Positions 24,201-38,065 of a stretch of DNA of 64,000 nucleotides are shown here, piece by piece. The notes beneath the pieces were generated by a model. That model had not been told where the DNA came from. It did no database searches and was given only the letters and a program-made list of their open reading frames with translations. Position numbers and translations under genes: made by a program. The stretch covers positions 8,841,099 to 8,905,098 of the forward strand of contig SSBO01000012.1 in NCBI GenBank assembly GCA_005281725.1, given 5' to 3'. Within the stretch, counting starts at the first letter, position 1. Every line of letters begins with the position of its first letter. This DNA is from Wuchereria bancrofti (Eukaryota; Nematoda; Chromadorea; Rhabditida; Onchocercidae).

Positions 24201-27200
24201 CTGTTGAAGCCATATTCCCAGTTCCACGACGTTGACCAACCAGAAGGCGATAACTCTGAAAAGTTTCTTGTGATCTTTTTTTACGTGAATATTTCAGTTT
24301 TGTTACAACAGCTCATTGCCTTTGATATAGAAATAGCACTATCAAAAACCTTGTATAGAAAACTTCTACAGTTTATTTATAAATGTTGGAGAAAACTTGC
24401 CGTAGATCTTTGACCTATAACGCTATCACTGCCAGTGGTCTGAGATGATCTTTGTAATAAGGGATGCACAGAACTAACTGTAGCCAATGACCGATCAGCA
24501 TGCGCAGCTTCCATACCTAGACATTTTGTTTTAGAATGAATATACGAACTGGTATTTCCTCAAGTTTCTCACAGGGTTTGTAGAGAAAATGCTTACTAGT
24601 ATTTACAAAAAGGCGAGCACCCGTGAAAGCACCATTTGTAAGAGCATCAATATCATCCAGATTTTCAACAAATATATTTGTGTTGACAAAATTTTCCTCA
24701 GAATCGCCATCTTCAAATCGATCTGCGGGTCCAGAATCATCTACACTATCGACTAGGGTAAAACGACTTAATGCTCCCGGTTCTATTTCTACCATCCCAA
24801 AATCGTCTTCTTCCTCGACACTTACGCGTCCTTCTTCTAAAATTAAAGAATCCCGAACTTCACTGGACAAAACGACCAAAACATTCACATGCAATCCAAT
24901 TTCTTTTGGGGTGTGTATATTCGGCAATGAGCTCGTTCATAGATTCTTATGTGAAAAACGTTCGCTATCCTATTGTGTGATCCCTACTTATATTGAAGAA
25001 ATCATGAGACAAGAGTGTACACGCGTAAGATCAATTCCTAAGAAAATACATTACAGACAACGAACCTTCCATTACATCGTCATGTTCATCATCCGATTCA
25101 TCATCCACGTCCATTTCATTAAGACCAGCACCTTCATCCTATAAAAGCTCTTTAATACTAGAATCAAAGTTCATTGCCAAACTGTGCTTACCATATACCT
25201 ACCAGCTGGAAACATAAATCTCCACTCAATTGACTTAATTTTCACAAATTTCTACATATACAAGTCTAAGAAATATTTAATAAAACAAAATATAATTACA
25301 TCATCATCGTCATCTACATCATCTTCGTCTTCCTCACTTTCACTTGAATCTTCAACAGCATCCGGATGTCTAGTACGACCACGATCCTCATCGTCATCCG
25401 CACAATAATCATCATCATCAGGTCTATTTCGTTCAACCGTTACCTGGAACTAATCCACACGAACATCATATATTCAATTGATGTCCTCCAAATTTCCCCA
25501 AAATTCTCTGCTTCCCTTTCAAGATTATAAAAATAAAAGATATAAGCTGATTTTATAACTACCATAATATATACTTTATGCATTCACATCACAATACGTC
25601 CATTAATTGGTCAACATTATATTAAAGAGTGAAAAACTAGAAATTTGTTTCTAATGATACATTTGCTTCAACAAATGAAAATATCAACCATAGAGAGTAT
25701 TAATACCTCATGGGTCTCAAAACGATGTTCATCAGCAGTGCTACTGCTGTCCTCGACATGTTGATTATCTTGAGAAAGTTCACCCTCTCTCGCTGTTACC
25801 GTGACAGATGCATCGTTTTCCGATGTTGCAACTAGCGTTACGGATGCCGACGCGTTCTGAGTCACTGACAGTGATTCGGACATATTTTCTCTTACTGCAT
25901 TCTGTGCAGAATGGTTACTGTAAATTAAAGTAAATTTTTTCCAGGAATACAAATGACCGAAGTTGTAAGGACCTTAATGAAGGAAGTTAATGTGGGAATT
26001 ACAAACAGACGAGCCGACTTTATGATCTAATCCTTTTCTCGAAAAGAATCGATATCAGCACAATACACGACAAATACTTTTTATAGTAATAGAGAATTAA
26101 CTATGAAATTTGGAAAAACCTGTTGATTGTACGCGTCAACTCTTCCAAGACTCGCAGAACGTAGTTCAATGTCTCGATACCTTCTTTCGATGATAAATTC
26201 AAATACCATGGCACTCTACTCAGTTCAATACAAACACGTTTCTTTATAATTAGACGCAAAACTGCACTTGAATTTGTGTTATTGCGTATATCTTGCGGTC
26301 CTGCTGGGCATGCATCACGTGCCAGCAAAAATAGATCCGCTAATAACCTTAACTAAAAATAAAAAATCTATACTTTACATCTGCATTTCTCAGCCACACC
26401 ACACTACTTTTCAGTTTAATCTCTTTTCCGCAATTGTATCATGACTTGTTTTGAATTTTAAGATTTATAATACCAATAAGATACTGAAGAATTTTAAGGT
26501 ATCCTGTTTATCTGGTTTATTTTTTACCTTAGTGCATGCTGCTTTTGAATTAGCTTCACAGAAAACAATATGAAGAGAAGAAATAATGCTTGAGATCAAA
26601 GTTTCCTGAGCCTGAAAGAATAATTTAATAATTAGATTTCGAATTTCTTCAGATACTCAAAAGGAAGAGAATTAAACATGTTTTCGAATAAGCAATCTAC
26701 ATGTATCATACTCAGTAAAATAAACATACTTTTGGCGAATGGCTGCACGAAGCGATTGCAGCTACAAAAGTCTTCACAGCCATATAAAGACTACCATCAG
26801 CGGTGGGAGAACCACTTGGGATAATACATTTATCTAGGATCGATACCATAAAAGGTTGTCCATTAAGGTCATGTGATTCAGCAACTAGTGTTGCTACAAT
26901 ACTGTAGCTCTTCGCCAACTCAGCAATCAATCGCACGAGTGATGCACGATTTACCACTCTATTCGAATCTTCCCATGAAAAGTCCAACGTGTGATTCAAT
27001 AAATGCGTCAACACCTGACAAAATTGTGATCATCTTTTAGTTTTACAACTGCATGGGACGTTCCCATCCAAAACGCGAGCCTGACCAAAAAAGCTAGTTT
27101 TTGTCTCCTTATCAGGATTCATTCAAATATGGTATAAGTTTAACTCTTCATGGGAGACGGAAATGAGAGGAGAGGACAGTTGTGTGTCTTTTTAGCAGTA

Positions 27201-30200
27201 GGCATCTGTTTTCACTTTTTAAGAATGAAAATATTTGCACCGACATAGTTAATTAGTAAAGAATCATTAGAACAAAGCAACGCCATCCAGAAATAACAGT
27301 AACTGACAATGACAATACCTGTTTAATAGGTGAGCATGCAGCCCACTGCTTACAAGAAGGATCAACGGGAGTCATCGGTAAAACAGTTATTTGATCGTTC
27401 TGTTTTCGCGTAACACGTTCCATAGTAGTAGCAAAAATCTGTGGATGGCGTGCACATAGCGGAGAAAGAGCGCGTATAGCATGTAACCAGTCACGAGTTG
27501 TTCGTGGTGTCCTAAAGCCTCAAATTAATCAAAAAAAGCACTACAATTTTACTAACATGAATTCCTCCCACTAAACCAATAGCACGCTCCATAACCTATA
27601 ACAAACACAATACGTTTTAAAAAAACAGATTATGCAACAACAGTAAACTCGCCTAATATGATTCCATCTTGTTAAAGGTGGACTGATAGTATAACCACCT
27701 GCAGCAATTGTACGCACTGTTTTCTCGAAAATCTGCCTTACCGAAATTTCATCGTCAAGACAGTGACGAATAATAAGGGCCCCAAGAACAGCTGACGATG
27801 GCACTGCGGAACCCGACACATTTATCATTGTTTGTACGCCTCCTTGCTGAAAAAAACTCAGTAAGACGTATGCCTTCACAAACTTCGGAAAATCTACCCT
27901 AATCAATAAAACCGCTCATTCTTAACCATCTTTTGGATTTTGTGATGAAACTATTCCTAAAGCAATTACATTAGATTATTTCCACTGCAGTAAGTCTAAA
28001 TCACCAAGGATCTAAATCATGACATCGGAAGACCTTACTATCCTGATCAGAAAAGGGCCTTATACATTTGTCTACGAAAACCATTGGACAGGACGTTACG
28101 ACTACCCTATACGTTAGAATTCTTCACAGAAAAATTATCAATCCGCAGTATGAAGCTTAGAAAAACAGTATGCAACCTGTAAAAACTCCCTCGCAATTTT
28201 AAAATCTCTTGTAATACGTGCAGCCAAAATAAAAATCGCATGGATCGAAGCTGCATCTATATTTGTTAAGCCAAGAAGACCAATGATAGCTGGTACAAGT
28301 CTGTCATGCACCACCTCATTCCATTCTTTATGCTCGTTACTCTAAATGTGTAAATTGTAAACAAGCATTGTAAAAGGAAAAAAGTGGAAAAATTAACATT
28401 CTTCAAAAGGCTTCTGCAATCATCAGTGATGATAAAACTGCACGACAGATACGATCAATTAATCCATTCCATGAGAAAGTTCAAGACTCAGTTCAAATAA
28501 TTCTGTCTCCTAGTACTTAAAAATAACTTGCAAAAAAAACCTCAGCAAGTATTTCGGATAATATAACACTATCCTTTAAGCGACCAGAAATTGTAATCGG
28601 TCGTTCGATGTGAGATTCAGCGTTACGGTGGCTCATTGACGGGAAATCAACAGTGTATTGACGGCCTCCTACGCTTATGTTACAATTCCTGCGACCAGCA
28701 AGAAATGCATTTGTGAGTGTATGCGAGGCCGCGGGAGGATAATTGATCCAAGTATATACACCGCCTCTTTCATCAGTATCCCAATATTTCCACGCATACG
28801 ACTCAACAGCCTTAAACCAGGAAAAGTGAGAAAAAAGAGAAACGTAACATTACCGTTTTCAGTATGTATAAATTACCTTTTCAACTTTATCCTTGCTATC
28901 CAGTAACTTCAACATTTTATCATAGAGATCGAGCCATAAACATATTGGTGCGATAAGCCTGAAATGTGCAAAAAATGGGATATCATATCTATCATTCTGA
29001 GTGAAACACACAAAAAAAGCAAAAAGCAAAAAAAAGTAATAACGAAAACAAAATAAAATAGCATTATATAGGACAAATTTACCATTGCACAGGGTAATTT
29101 CTATAAATACAACTTAGCTCACCTAATAAATGCAGATCTCTTTGAACAGTGTATGACAACCATGTCAAGCACAGAAATCAAAACACTATGAAGGCGATAT
29201 TCTGTGCAAACATCCATATAAGCAGTAGCAATCCCAGGCCACAGCAAACATATGAAATGCAAACGAGTTGAAAGCGATATAACTGCTTTTTCGTCAGTCT
29301 AAAATTTGCTCAGATTTTAATTTAATAAATCGATAGTAGCGACACTCCAATCATTGCAATGAATAACTTATTTCCATAACTCCGATTAAAAGTAGTGTAT
29401 TAATATTCTATGGCCTCTTGTTCTACACACATATTAATCTTATTCTGTAATATTCTACAAACTCAACTATCAAAAATGCAGCCAGTTATAAGGGTATTTC
29501 AGAGATCTGAAAGCTGATGAAAGAAAATCCATCATCATGTAATTTTCCTAACCTCGTCACAGCGCAGTTCGTCCACCATCAGAAGGATATCCTGTACCAA
29601 ATATTCACCAATAAGCATATTTTTTCTCCAATCATCGTCTACTTCATTCAAGATTACCAACATAACTTCCGAGGTACTGAACACTAGTTCTGCTCCCTGT
29701 TCCATCAAATTCAAAAGAATTGGAATGACCTGTAAAATCACAACTTTCCAATCATCTTCTTGAATGATAAAATCCATTTCGGAAAGTCTTAATTTCTATA
29801 TGACACACTTAAATGTTTATAATTTATGGCACTGAAAATGATTTAACAAAATAAAGAGAAACATAATAGTAAACAAAGTTTACTAGTTCTGTAGAAGAAT
29901 GATCCAAAACGATACAATGATTTCCTAAAGGCAAAAAGGAACAAATCTATGAGAGAAACGTTAAAAAAGTCAAAAAATGGCATTTCTTAGTTCTTATTTC
30001 TATCTCCAGAATTCTCTGATAGATTATTCAAAATCACCTACTACTCTCGACTGAAACTGATGTCTTCAATGCTGAAATACTATGTTTAAACAAGCATAAT
30101 AACAAAAGCGTACATCTTTGCATAGGTTGGATAATATTACGCGGGTGTCGAGAGAAGGTACTTCGTTCAAGGAAATCGGTTCCTTCAAAAGAACATCTTC

Positions 30201-33200
30201 GAATTCCACATTCAAATCACCATTTTGGCCACTTCCGTCTTCTGCATCGGTCTAAGCAAAAAGTTTTTTTTCTTTTTTTAAGGAGTTTCACATTTAAAAA
30301 ATTGTCTTTGTTAACATTTGAAACAAAGCTTAGTGGCTAACTTCATCAGTATCTATCCTTTCATCAGTTGACGATTGACGAAGTCTGCCTAAGCTGTCAG
30401 TTGCGATCAGATATTCAGCAGCCTCAGGAACGGTTGAATACTCCAACAGTGCATCAACAGCAGCATCACGATCGAATCCCATGTCAACTAAGAGACCAAT
30501 GCTCGCTCCATCAAGTTCCGCTTCCATCCTGAAAAGAAGTCATCTCAAAGATGATAGAATTAATGCCTTCGTTTTAACACGCCATTATTCTGCAACTTAC
30601 TGAAATTGCTCCGTATCACTGAAAACTCCTACAAACTAAAAAGGAGATTAAAAAAGTACTTCTTGCGATCTTCAGACGTCGTTACCACAGCTTGTTTTTG
30701 TTTTTCGGTCAAAGGCACAATTCCTTTGACTATTTCTCGATATATCGAAATAATCATATCACAGATATTAAAACTAACGGCTTCACTTAAGGGTAATGCC
30801 GATAACACCCCGAATACAACATTGGCTTGCCGAAAAGCATCCTGAAGAGTTAAAAGATGCATTAAAATTTGCCTAATATTTTGAAAAACCGAAATCTCAT
30901 AGGATAAAAAAAGATCCAAAACCTGTTGGCATTTTGCGAGATATTTCTCGGTTGGGAAACGTTTGGCTTCCGCAAGTCTTTCCGACATTTTATAGCGTGA
31001 GTGACGGAATGGGTGTGCACTGACCAATCGCTCCGTTAAAGATAACCAGGCTTGTAACAACTGCCCCACTTCTACTCAAGAAAAAACATTAGTTTAATCA
31101 GATACAAGTTTGCAAATTACGGTTCATCTGCAAAATTTTAACTTAGCTACAAATAAGAATACTCATATATAACCACCAGTAAGGTGATACTTGTTCCTGA
31201 ACATGGGTTACTAAATAAAAAATACAGTCAATAACATATTAATAAGATTTAAATTACATACCACAATAATTCTGATCTTGATCAGGTGCGAAGTAATTTG
31301 AGATAATGTTGAAAAACGTATCATGAGTACCGGTACGATAAAAGGCGGAAAGCATCAAATGATAAGGGATCTTCCGTTCATCAAATAGAATGTTGCTGAG
31401 ATTGTTGATCCAGATTGCCAAATATGGTAACCTTAAAAAAAAGGAAGCAATCACTGAAACTTAACTTAACTTTGGCCAATAATTCATTTTCTTACAAGAT
31501 TTAAAAAAAAAAAATTAAAGAAGCTAACATTATAGCTGGGTCAGCTTGATCGTGAGGTTTCCACTCCAGAGCTTGCTGGAAACCTTTCATTATTTGCAGT
31601 GCTAGCTGCACAGCATTTTCACATGGCGTACCACCCTCATTTTCCTGAATTCTTCTCGTTCTGGTCATTCCACCGATAGATATTTTGACAAGCATTGACA
31701 ACAATTCCGTACAGTGCCGATTACAGCGATTCAGAGCACTGGTTCCCGATTTTGAACGAAGCCAGTAATCATCAACTAAGAAAACAATAAATAGTATTAG
31801 CACAACCTTAAAAACTCTTCTCGAATTGCCAGTAAGATTATAAGATTAGCAGCAGTTTATTGCAAAAAATTTCTGGGTGAATTTAAAACTCCCCTCTCAA
31901 GTTACTGGCTAATTAAGTTTTTTCCAACCATCTTCTCTCAGTAAGAAAAACTTCCCTAATTTGTCTATAAAAATCTGAGTTACTTTGAATTTTTGCAACC
32001 GAACCCACAAAATAAAACTTTCATAGATAATTCTAATAATGAATTCATCTTCAAAGTTTGCTTACGCAGATATTTCGGTCGACCAATGCGCTGTGGCACA
32101 CTATCTGCTCCAACTGAACCTTCTTGCAGAGTTATATTACCTTCTTCTGTTGGTTCACTTGTTTGAACATCATCCGTTTGCGTGGAAGCTACGCATTTGT
32201 TCGTTGCATTAAATATTTGTAAAACAGCACTTTCCCAAACAACTATTCTGAAAAAGAACAAAAGTTTTTCTGGTGATTCCATTAGTTTCCATGATGTAAA
32301 GCGAAACAGTAACTTAAAAGTTCACCTCTGAGCATGATTACAGGAGGCGAGAAGTCTACAACCTTCGTTTGTCCAAAACCTGAGAACTGCTGTTTTAGTG
32401 GCCGTGTTACTCCCTACAGCAGCTTTTGACAAGCTGCTGAGAACAGAACAGAAAACTGAAATCGCACAAATGTTTGCCAATGAAGCCTCTGACGAACTCA
32501 TCGCAAGCAACGACAGCTTCAACGAATCTTCATTTGTGTTACACGAACTTAACATATCCAGACAAAATTTATTCAGTCGATTCGCAACCATATCCATTAC
32601 GTCACTACTCCTTGTATGTTGCTGTAAAATGAAGGTGTAATAAATATGCAAACAATGACTAACGATTTAACATGTTTTTTTTAAAAGTATTCATAAACTT
32701 TTATCCCAAAATCCATTAGACATTTCATTGCAATCTTAACTGAAAAGTGATGAGAGAAAAACAAGAAATCCATTTCCACAACTTTAAGATAAAATTCGGT
32801 TTTGAAAATTCGAACCACTATTATCCACCATATGCATGATGATTTAATGGAATGGTTGATGATTAGCGGTTTGAGTTTTTTATGAACTGATTAAACACTT
32901 GCTCTCTGATCAAGAATTTATTAACAATAATGGTAAATATATGGAAAACTTACAAAAAGAAACCGTATTATATTCGTAACTAATTGCGGAAAAAGTGACT
33001 GCGACAGTTCTAACGGAATTTGTCGAACAAATAGTAAAGAAAGCAATTTATCAGCAGTACCAGACTGAACAAAAACATCAGCCTGTTCAGGTGATGCATT
33101 ATGAGTCAACAGTGTTTCCAGAAATTTCCCGATATTCAATAGATACTCGCCAAGAGGAATAAGAGGATTTCCGTCGCATACAATCGACAACGACAGACCA

Positions 33201-36200
33201 AGATCCAGCTGATGAGATTCATTTTCAGTTCTATGCAATTCCTCCCTAAATTTAATAATGGTAATCTATAACGATTTTGTCTCTAATAGCCAAACAACTA
33301 CGTGAGAGGAGAGAACACTGTATGCAAATTCTACACCAAGCTACTAACTAAACAATACCAATAAACAATATTCTTTCGAATTTTTGAATTCTTAATTTTC
33401 GTTGTGAGGAAATGTCATATTTCAAAAAGAAAAACAGCTATCACTTTTAGTGAAGTAACTAAAAAACTTACAAGTAAATTAAAGGCCTTAAATTTTTATT
33501 TAAAAATATTACATATTTGCAACAGCTGAAGTTGGATCTTCATCGTCATCATCCGAAGAAACATTGCCCCCCATGATATTCTCCTCCTCTTGGCTGGGAG
33601 AAGCTGATGAAACGGCTATTGTTGCTTGAGCACTGCGACATGATGCAAGCGACATCACACAACGTGGCGAATCCGTAGATGCAACATCCAACAATTTGCT
33701 CAACATCTGAAATACCGAAGAAATGTAAGTGACGCCAAATGCGACAATTCTATTCTAAATTTCCATTCTTCAGATATATTAATCAGGAAAGAGATTCAAA
33801 AAAAAAACCTTCGCAAACGAATTGAGGAAACTTTCTCTCAAAGTCGGGTGATGGCGCAAAAAGGCATCGAATGATGTGCCGAGATTCAAGGCCACCTCGT
33901 CTGCAATTACAACAAAATAAATTTTAAGTACTTCCGGGTGAGAAATTCCCACATATCAAAATAAACCTTAAATCATAAAGCCAGTTAACTAGAATTTCTA
34001 ACTGCTAACAGTGCCAGCCCTAAAAATTCATAGTCGTCGACAATGACACTACTGTCATGAAATTGCCTTATTGATGTGTAAGATCAACAAAGTCAACAAC
34101 AACTTACTCATTTCGTTGCGACGGCATTTCATAGCGTATATGTATTTTGTCGACACGAAAATGTCACAGAAATGATCGAAAGGATTTTCATTCATAAAGG
34201 CTTTTAGTCCACGATCGTTCAAACAAAGAGCGGTAAAGGTGTTCGGCAACGCAGCGATGACATCTCGAGAAGTGGGCAACTGAAAAAAACTAGAAAATAA
34301 CATTACTATTTGCAAAAGTGGAGCATTCCTTATAATTATCCGCTTCGTATTTTTATAACACATACCTCTTCACGGAATATTGCCTTTAGAATAGCACTCG
34401 TAACACCTTTGTCTTGCAAGGATGTAAGCAAAGAAGGTTCCTGATAGATGAAATTTGTAATCAAGCAAACAGCTGTAAACAAATCGATATTACAATCCAT
34501 AAAATCCGGTAAAAACAAAGAAATTTCATTTCATGCAATTTATACAAGATTTGATATTTTCGGATTATTATAAATGAAAGAAACGACTGCGATTTGGAAA
34601 TTTGCTCATGATATAACAACTTGACCAAACCATTTGTTCCCGACACAGTCATTAGACAGCAATGAAATCCTAACCATTATGGAACAGTGAAGCTCCAAAA
34701 AATCCGCAATTTGATAAGATATGCACTAAAGCAGTCGGTAAACCACTATCCATGACTGAAATCTCGTAAACTTTCATTATGCCTAGCAATGATTATAAAT
34801 ACATGCACTTGTATATCAGTAAATCATAGAAACTCAAAATTCCCATTTTCAAGAAAGCAGATACCACAAAATGAACTTACTATGTCGAGTACTATCAGCA
34901 AACTGTGTATCTTGAACAGCTCTTTTGATGAAATTCAGCAATGATTTAATTAATGCTGCACGCTGCTGATGACACTGTTCTGTTATAGGTCCAGTAATAC
35001 TCAGTTCTGCCAGATGTTTCATGCATATATTGACATCAAACTATAAAAATTACAAATGACCAATACGAACTTCGACTATACCATCTACACACCAATACAG
35101 CTTGAAAAATTCCACATAATCCAGTTACTGATTAAGAATTTCAATGTAAAAGTAAAACCAAAGGTTAACAACTCAAACGCTGTCATTCCCATTCAATTTA
35201 ACAAAAACTGTATTAAACACTAACAATTAAGCGGTGAACAATAATGCTCATCCCATTACAAGATATAAAACCATTAGCATCTAACGAAGTCATAATATCG
35301 ATAACGCGAACTGCACGTGTCACAAAAGTAATTAGTTCTAAAGGCAGTGTCTCACAGGATACCACACCCAGTAATGTCTCTGTTAAAGCGCACGAAACCA
35401 ATGCTTCACCACCTGCAAGATACAATTAAACAGTCTCCTACGAATACCAGTAATCAGTATTAAAATATTAAGGAGAACTAACTAGAAATGAAAACTAACC
35501 ATTTTCAAAGCCAGCAAGATGATAGAGCAAAGAAAATAGGGCAGTGCAGAATGGTACGGTTGTATACCCACTTCCAATTCTCCCACACCGTAAGTCGTCG
35601 ACACACTGACGAGTCATTCGAGCCAGAAAACCGTGATATGAATTCACTCCGAGGGATTCTATTACTACATTCAATCTATAATTTTTCATTCTATTTTTGA
35701 AAAGTGTTTATATGCTTCGAATTATCAACAGCAATTACAATCACTAACTAACAAGCTAGTAATATACCAAATGGTTCCACAGTCGTTATACTGAGCCTGT
35801 AGTAGATAAAACACCATAACCACGTCTTAATGACAATTCTACCACCATTTATGGATTAAATGTACTGAACGCCACCTATTTTCGCCCTCAGCCACTTGTT
35901 CGTTTTTTTTTGGAAAAATTAGTAAATAAAAATATGTCCAAAAAACATCTTACTTCGCAGGTCTTCCAAGTGAAACAATACTGGTTAGTGTACGAAGTGC
36001 TTCAGTTTTAACAGCATCAATAATTGATTCCGACGTATTATTAATCAGTAATAAACGAGTTATTTCTTCAATAAGGCCATCATAAAGCATTGTAGTCATT
36101 GCCCACTCTTCTATCAAACTACGAGTGTAAACTGAAAAGGGGATGTTACGCTGTTTAATGTCCTGTTTTTCTGAACGAAACGTTAAAATATAAAACACAT

Positions 36201-38065
36201 TAAAAAAAAAATGCACCTAGTATAGATAACGAAAGAAGACGCGCAATAATACTAAAACGTCGACCGCGAGAAGTGTTGAAAGATCGTACCAGACGTAAGC
36301 GAGCTATGAAAGATGCACGTTCATCTTCCTCAATATTTTTACCAGATAATAAGTGCTCCAGTTCAGCCGCAAAACTTTTATCTAACTGAAAAACTTCAAT
36401 GTCTCACTTTATCACTGATTAACAAAACACGGGTAAGCAGTAAAGAGTTTTGGATCCCTAGTTTCTTTATCCAAAGAATTTTTAACTTAGACTACATGTA
36501 ACGAGTTAAAAGGAATGATTAACTCACATGTACAGAACGAACAAGATTGTTCGTATCCGTCTGAAATCCGATTGGTAGCAAAGCGGAAGGTCGAACATTC
36601 GTAGTACAACATTCATCCATCTTCATACTTCTAAGTTTACCATTCCAGCACTGGAGATTATAATTACAACTTAGATTAAGGCTGTTGTAAACAAAAAAGA
36701 TGAAATACTTCCCTCTCCACACTTATATCTTATTTTTCAATTTTAGTACTTAAAAAGAAGCTAACAGTAGGAGATTAAGAACTGTCAAAAACAAACCTGA
36801 GCAATAGCAGAAAGTCGGACAGTGAGTTTTTTCTGCTGGACATCACTGAGATGTTGTGAGAGAAATCTTGAGCGCTTACTGATAACCAATAATAATCTCA
36901 ATGTCTCCACAACAATCTCTACATTACCAGAATCCAGCAAGTTTAACAACCGCTGGAAATCTTTTGTTTTAAAAGATAATACAAGAGTAATGAAATCGAA
37001 ATGAAAATTTCCAATAACGAATGAATTAGACGGAATAGGATTATGGTTAATACCTGAACACCTTTCGAGAAAACTATGTGCGACTGTCTTCAACAAATCA
37101 GGACAGTCCTAATACTTACACCTTGGAAGCTGTATCAATAATTTCATAAATGCTGCTATAGAAATAGATGCATGGAAATTATAAGAACAATTTTAATCTA
37201 GTTTTGAAATCATAATTCCCTCAGATTCATTTGCAAAATAATCTAAATCTCAAGTGTTGATAAATTTCTATTGAATTGTAGTACTAACGTCGGTAGAACT
37301 GTAGACTGAACGGGTGAAAGTATTTTCGAAAAGCATAGCGGTAAAAGACAGAACAGATGTAACGTCTGTTAATAAAATCTGATCTTCGTCAACAGCCATC
37401 GGTGCACCCGGTGATGAACTACAAGTTACAGCATCCTTCAATACATCATCGCACATGTTCAAAACGTCTGACCACCTCGCCATTTCGGACTATAAGGAAC
37501 AGAAACCAAACTTCTTAACACACAAATTCTGATACAAAAAACTAATAAATGTAGTGCACGAAAACGAAGACTTCCCTACTTCCTTACCTTCCCAAATTGT
37601 GGCTGCCATTCATGAACTTCAGTTAGTCGTTCCACAAATGTTCTCCGATCCGAAGCTGATTTGATATGTTCAATAAGTTGCATACATCGAGGAAACTAAA
37701 AGAAGACATTTTTTCCAGTAAAGTCCAATAAATTTCTCAGCATAGCTTATCTTCACTGATTAATTACGAGCAGTCCATCCTTCTAACCAATGAATCCTCA
37801 GCTGAATATATAATTCATCCGAGCTAATCCATTATCATGGCTCACAACCTCTTTACCAAGCACTCTATTTGCTGCAGTGGAAGAATCTGAATAAAATATA
37901 TTTTACTCAGTATTATTCAGACCAGTACTCTTATATGTCATATGGTGTTTTCCTTTTTGTAACACTGAGAAAAAATCCAGAATGAAACAATTATACAGTC
38001 GCAAAAAAAATTCAACTCACAATTTCTGCACTACACGGTCGTAACGTTTTAGGATCGATTTTCAT
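16358..38065 (-). CDS. eel-1: Giant HECT E3 ubiquitin ligase, HUWE1/EEL-1 family
   Basis: E3 ligase that transfers ubiquitin from E2 to substrates through a HECT cysteine. About 60 exons encode, by my rough count, 3,800-3,900 residues (human HUWE1 is near 4,370). N-terminus: exon 38065-38021 ([15 protein letters not shown]), then 37695-37588, 37493-37289, followed by the armadillo-like DUF908/DUF913 region to about 32300 ([55 protein letters not shown]). Next come UBA (30345-30527), WWE (28542-28812), an acidic run (25065-25445), ubiquitin-binding repeats (21770-22313) and HECT (16358-18285), ending [13 protein letters not shown]. The active-site Cys lies in TAHTCFNQLDLP, its codon split by an intron. 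The ubiquitin-interacting motif that follows UBA in human HUWE1 is not evident. Orthologues control p53/MCL1/MYC-type substrates in vertebrates; the C. elegans gene is eel-1. Several exon edges, especially 37290-36970 and 23370-22730, are approximate. The ATG follows a weak TTGGTAG acceptor. Confidence 0.97.
21770..22313 (-). other. eel-1: Ubiquitin-binding (UBM-type) repeat exons of eel-1
   Basis: Repeats of the HUWE1 type: [41 protein letters not shown] and, in the next exon, [17 protein letters not shown] with [13 protein letters not shown]. The Leu-Pro core of each is kept. The intron between the two exons has a run of more than 20 A on the + strand (21941-21961). Confidence 0.88.
28542..28812 (-). 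other. eel-1: WWE domain exon of eel-1
   Basis: One exon carries [18 protein letters not shown] ... [18 protein letters not shown], the two aromatic strands and the closing GRxYTVxF strand of a WWE domain (in other proteins a binder of ADP-ribose chains). Confidence 0.88.
30345..30527 (-). other. eel-1: UBA domain exon of eel-1
   Basis: [19 protein letters not shown] ... VPEAAEYLI is a canonical three-helix UBA with the MGF loop. The residues after it ([13 protein letters not shown]) do not form a ubiquitin-interacting motif. Confidence 0.88.

Noticed and set aside
24623..25144. 173-codon open frame on the + strand
   Set aside because: It is the antisense of the acidic, Ser/Glu/Asp-rich eel-1 exons, so its Ser/Lys/Arg composition is a mirror of that bias.
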